Positions 1-7,453 of a stretch of DNA of 64,000 bases are shown piece by piece. The DNA lies in contig CAMCNU010000002.1 of assembly GCA_945876385.1 (NCBI GenBank), positions 1-64,000 of the forward strand, read 5' to 3'. This stretch comes from an uncultured Veillonellaceae bacterium. Its GTDB lineage: Bacteria; Bacillota; Negativicutes; Veillonellales; Negativicoccaceae. Within the stretch, counting starts at the first letter, position 1; every line of letters begins with the position of its first letter. The notes beneath the pieces were generated by a model. It ran no database searches. It was given only the letters and a program-made list of their open reading frames with translations, and was not told the origin of the DNA. Both the position numbers and the translations under genes were made by a program.

Positions 1-67
1 CGTTCATATTGCCTCCTGCGGTGATGGTGACGGTATCCCCGTTAATGAGTGTCGGAGTATAAGCCAT
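1..67 (-). CDS. Hemagglutinin-repeat (FhaB/CdiA-like) fragment, cut by window edge
   Basis: The frame starting at an ATG at position 67 runs off the left edge and reads MAYTPTLINGDTVTITAGGN, followed by Met-Asn. The NGDTVTITAGGN stretch is typical of the beta-helical repeats of filamentous haemagglutinin/CdiA exoproteins secreted by two-partner systems. There is no clear ribosome site before this ATG and an in-frame TGA lies about 50 nt upstream, so this may be the start of a displaced or truncated module rather than a full gene. It follows two small membrane-protein genes on the same strand. The family guess rests on about 20 residues. Confidence 0.4.
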   Translation of the reverse strand, partial: MAYTPTLINGDTVTITAGGNMN

Positions 68-87
68 CTGATAGGCAGTCTGCTTTA

Positions 88-549
88 TCAAAGACCATAT
101 CTCGTATAAAAATCATTAAAATAAATATCTAAAGATATTTCTGCATCACTGCCGATTGTATCTTTCATCACCATCATACTAATTCCATATTGATTATCCA
201 TCACCGCATAACTGCGGTAGTAATAATTTTCTCTATCGATACACTCGTCTACGTTCCATCTATCTTTTTCCTTTTCCTCTAGTAAATGCACTACCTTCTC
301 CGGTGATAAATCAACTATAATTTGTTTTTCTAAAGACAATCGATAACCTCCTCTAGCAATTTCACTGTGTTCACTTTTAGTATGTAGATATAGTATACCA
401 AGCTCCTGCTGATACACTTTTTCAAGTGTATCAGCACGTGCTTGTATTTTATCGGTAAAAAACATCCCGTAAACAAAAGTAGAGATGAAGTAAGAAATTC
501 CAAATAAAAACCACCCTACAGCAAAGCAGTTAAAGACTTTACGCATCAT
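88..549 (-). CDS. Small membrane-anchored protein of unknown function
   Basis: 153 residues. I start it at the first of two ATGs (MMRKVF); the stop of the upstream gene overlaps it as TGATG and AGGGGAG lies just upstream. One hydrophobic segment (about residues 8-30) is followed by a charged soluble part with several Tyr-rich stretches (for example ENYYYRSY). No family is recognised. The gene is clearly more AT-rich than the window average and sits between another small membrane protein and a hemagglutinin-repeat fragment. That context resembles immunity or accessory genes of contact-dependent systems, but this is inference only. Confidence 0.6.
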   Translation of the reverse strand: MMRKVFNCFAVGWFLFGISYFISTFVYGMFFTDKIQARADTLEKVYQQELGILYLHTKSEHSEIARGGYRLSLEKQIIVDLSPEKVVHLLEEKEKDRWNVDECIDRENYYYRSYAVMDNQYGISMMVMKDTIGSDAEISLDIYFNDFYTRYGL

Positions 550-1076
550 CAAATTCTCCCCTTCAATGCCGTCCACGTAAAATCAAACGCTACTCCTGCT
601 GTCATACCGGCCTGAATACTTGCAACACCACCATGCTGTCCAAACGATATGCTCCCTCCGATTCCACCTACTGCAGAAAATCGGAATACATTCTGCAATT
701 CCTCGACCAGTTCACCAATGTCTTTTTGTGTAAGCAACCGATGTTCATAATTTTGAGCAATACGTCTCCATGCCGAACGACCATGCCTTTCTTGGTCGAT
801 AAGCTCTATTTGGGTAACAAAAAAGGAAGGCACGCCGTTCGGAGAGCTCGCTGCTGACGAATCTTCCGGCATGTCTTCCTGTATGGTGTAGGGTGAGTGC
901 AATGCATGTACTTGTCGTTCAAACACGCGGCGCGCTTGTTCGTGTTGCTCATCGCCGGCAGCCATGACGACCGACAATAATGAGAACACCAAAATAGTTG
1001 TCACGATGCCTATCGCGATAACTTCGGCTGATACCATGTCCCCTTGTGCGAGTGTTCTTTTTCCCTTGTCGCGCAT
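549..1076 (-). CDS. Membrane-anchored protein of unknown function
   Basis: 175 residues. It starts at an ATG preceded by GAGG. A single transmembrane helix lies near residues 18-40, followed by a soluble Gln/Glu/Arg-rich part and a Gly-rich C-terminal stretch (GGIGGSISFGQHGG) ending in FDFTWTALKGRI. It overlaps the next gene by one base (TGATG), so the two are co-translated. No family is recognised. A good promoter (1127-1155) precedes it, so this pair has its own transcript, reading towards the hemagglutinin-repeat fragment at the window edge. Confidence 0.6.
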   Translation of the reverse strand: MRDKGKRTLAQGDMVSAEVIAIGIVTTILVFSLLSVVMAAGDEQHEQARRVFERQVHALHSPYTIQEDMPEDSSAASSPNGVPSFFVTQIELIDQERHGRSAWRRIAQNYEHRLLTQKDIGELVEELQNVFRFSAVGGIGGSISFGQHGGVASIQAGMTAGVAFDFTWTALKGRI

Positions 1077-1126
1077 GGATATCCTCGTCGCATGAAGTGA
1101 ATCTATGATTTCCCACTATATTGTTT

Positions 1127-1155
1127 AGTATACTCCACTAATTCTAGTTTTTCAA
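1127..1155 (-). promoter_or_regulatory. Sigma-A-type promoter of the small membrane-protein pair
   Basis: On the minus strand TTGAAA (1150-1155) and TATACT (1127-1132) are separated by 17 nt, upstream of the gene starting at 1076. Confidence 0.55.
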
Positions 1156-1331
1156 TTCAACAATATGTAGTCTACTTCTCCAAAGTGTCACATATGTCTT
1201 AGCACATTACCCTTCATTAAGAATCGGCAAGAGTATACTTTTCAGGGCTTGTGCGGCGGATACGTCCTCGTGCAGATAAGGCACAGCGGTGCTGTATACA
1301 GTATTTTTTTGCCGCGCAGGTAATATTTCGT

Positions 1332-1360
1332 TTGCATTCCGTGTATCAGGGTGATATAAT
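1332..1360 (+). promoter_or_regulatory. Promoter of the TAXI-TRAP operon
   Basis: TTGCAT (1332-1337) and TATAAT (1355-1360) with a 17-nt spacer. The predicted transcript starts near 1367, leaving a leader of about 145 nt before the binding-protein gene. Between the gene at 1076 and this promoter (about 1160-1330) I see no convincing gene. Confidence 0.65.
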
Positions 1361-1366
1361 AACCGT

Positions 1367-1511
1367 AATTCAACACCAAGGGAAATTAAATAGTTCATAC
1401 CCTGGCGGTATGAGTCGACAACGGAGTCGGCGTACGCTCGTATGCCGGTTTTGTGCGGGAGCGCAGGCTCCTTTTTTTATTTCCCTATTTGCAGTCACGG
1501 AAAGGATGAGT
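1367..1511 (+). promoter_or_regulatory. Structured 5' leader with terminator-like hairpin (candidate attenuator)
   Basis: The leader can form a CATACC/GGTATG hairpin, then a GGCGTACG/CGTATGCC hairpin (one G-U pair), then a short G+C stem GGAGC/GCTCC (1458-1471) followed directly by seven T residues. The last element looks like an intrinsic terminator placed about 35 nt before the start codon. I do not recognise a known riboswitch consensus. A regulatory role is inferred from layout. Confidence 0.4.
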
Positions 1512-2468
1512 ATGATGAAACGTTCTCTCGTAAAGATGGTCGCGTTGGCGACAGGTATCGCGGTCATGGCGGCAGTGGCCGGTTGCGGTGACGGTGCCAA
1601 GCAGCAGTATTTGAATATCGGTACGGGCGGCACGGCCGGTACGTATTATCCGCTGGGCGGGGCGATTGCGGAAATCATCAACAAAAACATTCCGGGTGCC
1701 AATGCCAGCACGGAAAGCACGGGCGCGTCGGTGGCCAATATCAATATGCTCAAGGATCATGCGATTGATTTGGCGTTTGTCCAAAATGATATCGCCTATT
1801 ATGCGGCGAACGGGATTGAGATGTTTGACGGGAAGAAAGTCGATTCGATTCGCGGGATTGCGACGCTCTATCCGGAAACGATTCAGCTGGTGACGCTCGA
1901 GAAGAACGGCATTCGGACGATTGCGGATTTGCGCGGGAAACGGGTCGCGGTCGGCGCGCCGGGCAGCGGTGCGGAAGCCAATGCGCGGCAGATTTTGCAG
2001 GCGGCGGGCTTGTCCTATAACGATATCGACGTACAGTATCTGTCGTTCGGCGAAGCGTCGGGCGCGCTGAAGGACGGCAATGTGGATGCGGCATTTGTCA
2101 CGGCGGGGTTCCCGACGGCGGCAGTGCAGGATGTGTCGGCGACACAGCCGATCACGCTGGTGGGGCTCGATGACGCGACGGCCGATGCGCTGGTGGCGCA
2201 GTATCCGTACTATACCAAGACGGTCATTCCCGCCGGCACGTATGACGGTGTGACGTCGGATATCGCGACGGTATCGGTCATGGCGATGATCGTGGCGACG
2301 GACAAGATGACCGATGCGCAAGGCTATGATATCACGAAGGCGATTTTCAACAATTTGGATCGGATTGCGGCGGCGCATGCGGTCGGTAAGCTCATCACGA
2401 AAGACGGCGCGATGAAAGGGATGCCGCTGACGATGAATGCGGGTGCGGAAAAGGCGCTGAAGGAATAA
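1512..2468 (+). CDS. TAXI family TRAP transporter solute-binding lipoprotein
   Basis: 318 residues from ATGATGAAACG; earlier in-frame codons lie upstream of the ribosome site (GGAAAGGA at about 1499-1506), so I reject them. A lipoprotein signal (KMVALATGIAVMAAVAGC) is followed by the TAXI-family hallmark NIGTGGTAGTYYPLGGAIA and the GAPGSGAEANARQILQAAGL segment. The protein is expected to sit outside the inner membrane and hand its ligand (glutamate-, 2-oxoglutarate- or succinate-like acids in studied relatives) to the fused membrane subunit encoded two genes downstream. It overlaps the DUF1850 gene by one base (TAATG). The substrate cannot be read from sequence. Confidence 0.9.
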   Translation: MMKRSLVKMVALATGIAVMAAVAGCGDGAKQQYLNIGTGGTAGTYYPLGGAIAEIINKNIPGANASTESTGASVANINMLKDHAIDLAFVQNDIAYYAANGIEMFDGKKVDSIRGIATLYPETIQLVTLEKNGIRTIADLRGKRVAVGAPGSGAEANARQILQAAGLSYNDIDVQYLSFGEASGALKDGNVDAAFVTAGFPTAAVQDVSATQPITLVGLDDATADALVAQYPYYTKTVIPAGTYDGVTSDIATVSVMAMIVATDKMTDAQGYDITKAIFNNLDRIAAAHAVGKLITKDGAMKGMPLTMNAGAEKALKE

Positions 2469-2989
2469 TGCGGCGCGCGGCCATCATCACGGCCGTTCTC
2501 GTCGCCCTGTGTGTCGGTGCGTCGGTCGCGTGGTGGCGGACGGCGGGCGCGGTACCGACGATGTACGCGCTCACCGCGACGCGCTGTGACACGCTGGGGA
2601 CGGCGCACCCGGATACAAGGCTCGAGATTCGCTTTCGGCATTCGGTACAACAAACCATAGTGACGGAGTATCTGGCGGTCAACGCCGCCGCGGACGGGTT
2701 CGTCCTGACGGGGACGAAGTATCGTTCGTACGGCGTGGGGTTGCCGTTTTTGCCGGAGGAAGGTACGTTTCGGCGTGAGGGCGATGATTTTGTGCTGACG
2801 GACATGCATCGCCCGCTCCCGTCGCTGCGTGTGGGGGTCGGTGTCGGCACGGAGCTGACGCTCTCCACGGCGCAAGGGTCGCTTGCGCTGTATCGCATCT
2901 ATCCGGCGGGGACGGCGGTACGCATCGGTATCGCCCCGTATCGGCAAGTGCTGGCGGCGATGTGGCGGCCGCAACTATTAGCAGAATGA
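2468..2989 (+). CDS. DUF1850 protein, TRAP-associated
   Basis: 173 residues. An N-terminal hydrophobic segment (AAIITAVLVALCVGASVAWW) suggests a membrane anchor or signal. The RFRHSVQQT...TEYLAV motif and the short beta-rich body fit DUF1850, a family commonly encoded between TAXI binding proteins and their fused permeases. The start codon overlaps the stop of the binding-protein gene and the permease follows after 6 nt, so it is a middle gene of a three-gene transport operon. Its role is unknown; the family association is established, the function is not. Confidence 0.8.
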   Translation: MRRAAIITAVLVALCVGASVAWWRTAGAVPTMYALTATRCDTLGTAHPDTRLEIRFRHSVQQTIVTEYLAVNAAADGFVLTGTKYRSYGVGLPFLPEEGTFRREGDDFVLTDMHRPLPSLRVGVGVGTELTLSTAQGSLALYRIYPAGTAVRIGIAPYRQVLAAMWRPQLLAE

Positions 2990-2995
2990 GGTACT

Positions 2996-4909
2996 ATGAT
3001 GACAACGACAACCAAGGCAGCCCCCGTGCTGCCGGATGACAATCGGCATTTGGCCGAATACAGCGGTCTGACGGGAAAAATCGTCGCGGCAATTGCGATT
3101 TGTTTTTCTCTATTTCAACTATATACGGGACTGTTCGGCGTATTGGACGCACAATTACAGCGTGCCGTCCATCTGGGGTTCGGCTTGGTGCTGATTTTCC
3201 TCTTGTATCCGACGCGGCGGCGCTGGCTGAGCCGGCGGTTTCCGCATCCGGCGGATATCGCACTCGCGCTGCTCGGCGGGGCGGCACCGGGGTACTTGAT
3301 TGTCCAGTATCACGAGCTGGTCCTGCGCGCAGGCAATATCAGCGGCACGGATTTTGCCGTGGGGCTGTTGGGCGTACTGCTCGTCATCGAAGCCGCGCGA
3401 CGGGTCGTCGGTATCCCGATGGTATCGGTCGTACTCGTGTTCTTGGCGTATGCCTTTGCCGGGCCGTATATCCCGGGAATTTTGGGGCATCGCGGCGTCA
3501 CGCTTGAGCAGCTGGTCGGGCATCTCTTCTATACGACGGAAGGGATTTTCGGCATTCCGCTCGGGGTATCGAGTACCTTTATTTTCCTGTTTATCCTGTT
3601 CGGCGCGTATCTCGAATCGACGGGATTGGGGCATTTTTTCATTGATATCGCCAACGCGATTGCCGGCTGGGCGCGCGGCGGTCCGGCAAAGGTCGCCGTG
3701 CTCTCCAGCGGGCTCATGGGGACGGTCTCCGGCTCGTCGGTCGCCAATGTCGCCGGCACGGGGAGCTTTACCATTCCGATGATGAAAAAACTCGGCTATG
3801 ACCGCAACTTTGCCGGCGCGGTCGAAGCCGCCGCCTCGACGGGCGGCCAGCTGATGCCGCCGATCATGGGGGCGGCCGCGTTCCTGATGGCGGAGTTTGT
3901 CAATGTGCCGTACATGGAAGTCGTCAAAGCGGCGACGATTCCGGCGATTTTGTATTTTCTCGGGATTTGGCTGGGTGTGCATTTTGAGGCGCGGCGCAAA
4001 AACCTGCGCGGTATCCCCCGCACGGAGCTGCCGAAGACGTCGTCCATCTTGCATGAACGCGGCCATCTGGCGCTCCCGCTGATTGTCATCATCTACCTGC
4101 TGGTCGCCGGCTACACGCCGATGCGCGCCGCACTGGTGGGGATATTTATGTCGATTGTCGCGGCGATGCTGCGGCGCAACACACGCATGTCGGCGGCGCA
4201 AATCGTACAGGGTCTCATCGACGGCGCCAAGGGCGTGCTGTCGGTACTGGCGGCCTGCGCGGCGGCGGGTGTCATCATCGGCGTCGTCACCAAGACGGGC
4301 GTCGGGATGAAGATGGGCTCATTCCTGCTGGATTTGTCGGGCGGGATGTTCTTGCCGATTCTCTTCTTTACGATGCTGACGTCCATCATCCTCGGTATGG
4401 GTGTACCGACGACGGCCAACTACGTCATCACCTCGACGATTGCCGCACCGGCGTTGATGGATTTCGGCGTGCCGGCACTGGCCGCGCACATGTTTGTCTT
4501 TTACTTCGGGATTATCGCCGACGTCACCCCGCCGGTCGCGCTGGCGGCGTATGCGGGCGCGGCGATATCCGGCGGGAACGCGCTCAAGACGGGCGTCAAT
4601 GCGTCGAAGCTGGCGATCGCGGCGTTTCTCATCCCCTACATGTTCGTCATGTCGCCCGCCATGCTGATGATTGATGCCGACGCGCTCTCGATTATCTGGA
4701 TACTCATCACGGCGATTATCGGGATGGTCGCGCTGAGCTCGTCGATGATCGGCTACTTCATCGTCAAGGAAAGCGCGTGGGAACGTATCGCCTTTGCCGT
4801 CGGCGGCCTGCTCCTCATCAAGCCGGGCACTGTCACCGACCTCACGGGGATTGCCATCGTCGCCGCACTGATTGCTTACCAGTGGTGGCGCAGCAAAAAA
4901 ACCGCGTAA
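2996..4909 (+). CDS. TRAP transporter 4TM/12TM fusion permease (DctQM-like)
   Basis: 637 residues, hydrophobic throughout. The first third holds four membrane helices corresponding to the small DctQ-like subunit. The rest is DctM-like, with SSGLMGTVSGSSVANVAGTGSFTIPMM and GMGVPTTANYVITSTIAAPAL as family signatures. It would form the ion-coupled channel of the TAXI TRAP system with the lipoprotein encoded upstream, in the inner membrane. Length matches fused TAXI-type permeases. Start ATGATG at 2996/2999; GAGG lies just upstream. An intrinsic terminator follows directly. Confidence 0.92.
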   Translation: MMTTTTKAAPVLPDDNRHLAEYSGLTGKIVAAIAICFSLFQLYTGLFGVLDAQLQRAVHLGFGLVLIFLLYPTRRRWLSRRFPHPADIALALLGGAAPGYLIVQYHELVLRAGNISGTDFAVGLLGVLLVIEAARRVVGIPMVSVVLVFLAYAFAGPYIPGILGHRGVTLEQLVGHLFYTTEGIFGIPLGVSSTFIFLFILFGAYLESTGLGHFFIDIANAIAGWARGGPAKVAVLSSGLMGTVSGSSVANVAGTGSFTIPMMKKLGYDRNFAGAVEAAASTGGQLMPPIMGAAAFLMAEFVNVPYMEVVKAATIPAILYFLGIWLGVHFEARRKNLRGIPRTELPKTSSILHERGHLALPLIVIIYLLVAGYTPMRAALVGIFMSIVAAMLRRNTRMSAAQIVQGLIDGAKGVLSVLAACAAAGVIIGVVTKTGVGMKMGSFLLDLSGGMFLPILFFTMLTSIILGMGVPTTANYVITSTIAAPALMDFGVPALAAHMFVFYFGIIADVTPPVALAAYAGAAISGGNALKTGVNASKLAIAAFLIPYMFVMSPAMLMIDADALSIIWILITAIIGMVALSSSMIGYFIVKESAWERIAFAVGGLLLIKPGTVTDLTGIAIVAALIAYQWWRSKKTA

Positions 4910-4921
4910 GCCGAATGAATA

Positions 4922-4953
4922 GCGGATACCGCTTGGCGGTATCCGCGTTTTTT
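4922..4953 (+). terminator. Intrinsic terminator of the TAXI-TRAP operon
   Basis: Perfect 11-bp stem GCGGATACCGC/GCGGTATCCGC with a 3-nt loop, then a T run. Confidence 0.9.
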
Positions 4954-5005
4954 GTCCCCGCCGCTTGTATCTTGCGATATCGGCAACTATGAATTCCCGC
5001 GATGC

Positions 5006-5034
5006 TTTATCGGCGGGCGCGGTTTTGTTATAAT
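5006..5034 (+). promoter_or_regulatory. Promoter of citC
   Basis: Perfect -10 TATAAT at 5029-5034; the -35 (TTTATC, 5006-5011, 17-nt spacing) is weak. The transcript would begin about 25 nt before the start codon. Confidence 0.5.
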
Positions 5035-5063
5035 ACAGGTAGAAGCATCGAAGGAGGATGATT

Positions 5064-6101
5064 ATGTACAACAAACGACAGTTGGATTTGCAACATGCCG
5101 ACGACAAGCGCCGATTGATGGCACTGCTCACGCAGTTTGAATTGACGTTTTCGGAGGATACGGTCGATTATACAGCAGGTATTTTTGACGGGGAGGAATT
5201 GATTGCGACCGCTTCGCTCAGCGGACGGGTATTCCGCAATATTGCGATTTCGCCCGATTATCAGGGGCAGGGGCTGACGCATCAACTGATTGAGATGCTG
5301 GAGGCGGAGGCGGCGCGCCGCGATATCACGGGATTCCAGATTTTCACAAAGCCCGCCAAGGTGCCGGTATTTGAGCATGCGGGATTTTCCTGCGTGGCGG
5401 TCGCCGAACCGTATGCGGCGCTGCTGGAGAAGGGGACGCCCTCGCTGGAGGATTTTCTTGCGCATGTGAAGGGTATCGTCGGCGCACCGAAAGGCGCGGT
5501 CCGCGGCTCGATTGTCATGAATTGCAATCCCTTTACCCGCGGGCATCGGGCGCTGGTCGAGTACACGTCGCAGCATTGTGATGATGTGGTGCTCTTCGTC
5601 GTGCAGGAGGATCGCTCGCTCTTCCCCTTTGCCGATCGCTTGGAACTGGTGCGGCAGGGTGTACAGGATTTGGGCAATGTCCACGTCGTCTCGGGCGGCG
5701 AGTATATCATCTCGAATGCGACGTTCCCGACGTACTTCATCAAGGGGACGGAGGCGCTTGACGCCCAGACGAAGCTCGATGCGACGGTGTTTGCGGAGCG
5801 CATCGCGCCGGCGCTGGGTATCAACGTCCGCTATGTCGGTGAAGAGCCGACGGACAATACCACCAATGCCTACAATACGGCACTGGGCAAGGTCTTGCCG
5901 ATGAACGATATGGATTTCCGCATCATTCCGCGCAAGCAGGAAGGCGGCAGTATCATCAGCGCGTCGAAAGTCCGTGCGGCACTTGCCGAGGACAACTGGG
6001 CGCGCGTCGAAGAGTTTGTCCCGCCGACGACACTCGCGTACCTGCGTTCGGAAAAGGGCGCGCAAGTGATTGCCAAAATCAAGGCACACTTCAACAAATA
6101 A
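5064..6101 (+). CDS. citC: [Citrate (pro-3S)-lyase] ligase
   Basis: 345 residues. I choose the ATG at 5064 because GAAGGAGG lies 6 nt upstream; the ATG at 5058 abuts that site. The N-terminal ~120 residues form a GNAT-like domain (NIAISPDYQGQGLTHQLIEM). The C-terminal half is a nucleotidyltransferase fold with MNCNPFTRGHRALVEY, PTYFIKGTEALDAQ and the ISASKVR motif. CitC acetylates the phosphoribosyl-dephospho-CoA group of the citrate lyase acyl carrier protein using acetate and ATP. No citD, citE, citF, citX or citG lies nearby, so this is an isolated copy with its own promoter and terminator. Confidence 0.9.
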   Translation: MYNKRQLDLQHADDKRRLMALLTQFELTFSEDTVDYTAGIFDGEELIATASLSGRVFRNIAISPDYQGQGLTHQLIEMLEAEAARRDITGFQIFTKPAKVPVFEHAGFSCVAVAEPYAALLEKGTPSLEDFLAHVKGIVGAPKGAVRGSIVMNCNPFTRGHRALVEYTSQHCDDVVLFVVQEDRSLFPFADRLELVRQGVQDLGNVHVVSGGEYIISNATFPTYFIKGTEALDAQTKLDATVFAERIAPALGINVRYVGEEPTDNTTNAYNTALGKVLPMNDMDFRIIPRKQEGGSIISASKVRAALAEDNWARVEEFVPPTTLAYLRSEKGAQVIAKIKAHFNK

Positions 6102-6115
6102 TTCGCACTAAAAAA

Positions 6116-6141
6116 ACTCACCGCCGTGGCGGTGAGTTTTG
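6116..6141. terminator. Bidirectional terminator between citC and the alcohol-dehydrogenase paralogue
   Basis: Inverted repeat ACTCACCGCC/GGCGGTGAGT flanked by A residues on one side and T residues on the other, between convergent genes. Confidence 0.85.
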
Positions 6142-6158
6142 TATTTGTCCGTATATAC

Positions 6159-7349
6159 TTATTCCAAGTAGGAGACCGCTTCATCAAAGATGTCTTTGAC
6201 TTCTTCGCGGGTGAGGACTTTGAAGGCGCCGATTTGGCTTTCGCCGTCCATGACTCTGTCGGTCAGCGCCTCGGTATCGAAGACGACGTCGCCGATTTGC
6301 TGGCGGGCGCGTTCGCCGAGCATGCCCATCGCGCGGAAGATGTCTTCCGTAAAGGTAATGGCTTCTTTGGCGATGTCTTCCTGCGTGCCGAATTCACGCG
6401 GCAGGTTCCAGACAGTACGACCGTAGCGGTAGAAGCGGAATACGTCGGCTTTGTAGACGTATTTTGCCCAGGCCGCCCATGACATGGCCAGCGCAATGCC
6501 TTGCGGGACATTGTACATGCCCAAGAGTTCTTTTTGCATGTTGTGGACGGTGAGGTCGCCCCAGCCGTTGCCGCAACCGGTCAGATCGTTGTGCGCCAGT
6601 GCGCTGGCCCACATGACATTGGCGCGCGCCTCATAGTTGTTCGGCTCTTCCATGATAATCTGCGAGTTGCGGATGACGACGCGCATCAGGACTTCGCAGA
6701 TGTTGTCGGTAAGTTCCATCGTGCTGTCGTGCGTGAAGTAGCGTTCCATGGTGAGCATGAGGATTTCCATAATCCCGCCGAGCAGCTCATCCATCGGCAA
6801 GGTAAAGGTCAGCATCGGATTCATCACGGCCAGTTGCGGACGGGTGTCCTGATGGTACAGGATTTTCGCCGAGCGTTTCGCTTTGTTTGTCAGCTGGCTG
6901 ATGGCGCTCATTTCCCCGCCGCCCGCGACGTTGGTCGAAACCACGCCGATCGGCAAAATCGTCTTCGGGGTGCGTTCTTTCGTATAGTATTCCCAGATAT
7001 CGCCGTCATTCGGTATGCCGATGGCGATTGCTTTGGCCAGGTTGATGACGGCACCGCTGCCGATCGCCAAAATATAGTCGACATTTTCGATGCGACCGAG
7101 TGCGATACCTTCGTTGGCCTTCGCCCGTGTTGCCGGCGGATACGCCCCGCCGACATCATTGTACTGGATGCCCGCTTCTTCCAATGATTTGACTACACGT
7201 TCATAGAGACCTTTGCAACGTTCCGCTTGCCGACCGTGAATAATCAGGACTTTTTTTGCGCCCCGCTCACACAGCAGCTTGCCGACTTCACGTTCACGAT
7301 CCGTACCGAATACGACTTTCGTCGGTACGTGATAAGTAAAGTTTTTCAT
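6159..7349 (-). CDS. Iron-type alcohol dehydrogenase paralogue with degenerate metal and cofactor sites
   Basis: 396 residues, full length for the YqhD/butanol-dehydrogenase branch of group III alcohol dehydrogenases. The fold is clear: PTKVVFGTDREREVGKLL at the start, the NPMLTFTLP block, RANVMWASALAHN, and WAAWAKYVY. The catalytic residues are not kept. Compared with YqhD-type enzymes, the four metal ligands Asp, His, His, His are replaced by Glu (GGIME), Leu (ILMLTMERY), Lys (MQKELLG) and Gln (NVPQGIAL). The nucleotide loop GGGSxxD reads GSGAVIN. I therefore expect no classical Zn/Fe alcohol dehydrogenase activity. It has its own promoter with an inverted repeat and lies downstream of a LysR gene on the same strand. 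Confidence 0.85.
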   Translation of the reverse strand: MKNFTYHVPTKVVFGTDREREVGKLLCERGAKKVLIIHGRQAERCKGLYERVVKSLEEAGIQYNDVGGAYPPATRAKANEGIALGRIENVDYILAIGSGAVINLAKAIAIGIPNDGDIWEYYTKERTPKTILPIGVVSTNVAGGGEMSAISQLTNKAKRSAKILYHQDTRPQLAVMNPMLTFTLPMDELLGGIMEILMLTMERYFTHDSTMELTDNICEVLMRVVIRNSQIIMEEPNNYEARANVMWASALAHNDLTGCGNGWGDLTVHNMQKELLGMYNVPQGIALAMSWAAWAKYVYKADVFRFYRYGRTVWNLPREFGTQEDIAKEAITFTEDIFRAMGMLGERARQQIGDVVFDTEALTDRVMDGESQIGAFKVLTREEVKDIFDEAVSYLE

Positions 7350-7393
7350 GTCTCCCTCTCCTTTTTTTGTGCAGTATGCAGTACTTTAATTTG

Positions 7394-7436
7394 ATTATAT
7401 CTCTAAACGGATTTTTATTCAAATTTTTATCCGTTT
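7394..7436 (-). promoter_or_regulatory. Promoter plus inverted repeat before the alcohol-dehydrogenase paralogue
   Basis: On the minus strand TTGAAT (7417-7422) and TATAAT (7394-7399) are 17 nt apart. A perfect 8-bp inverted repeat AAACGGAT/ATCCGTTT (arms 7405-7412 and 7429-7436) brackets the -35 element, the expected position for a regulator site. The LysR gene immediately upstream is the obvious candidate regulator, by inference. Confidence 0.6.
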
Positions 7437-7453
7437 CGGCGGACATCCGATAC

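Noticed and set aside
1207-1398. 63-codon minus-strand frame upstream of the TAXI operon
   Set aside because: No ribosome site or recognisable motif and it overlaps the promoter and leader of the plus-strand operon.
5058-5063. Upstream ATG as citC start
   Set aside because: It directly abuts the GAAGGAGG ribosome site; the ATG at 5064 has correct spacing.
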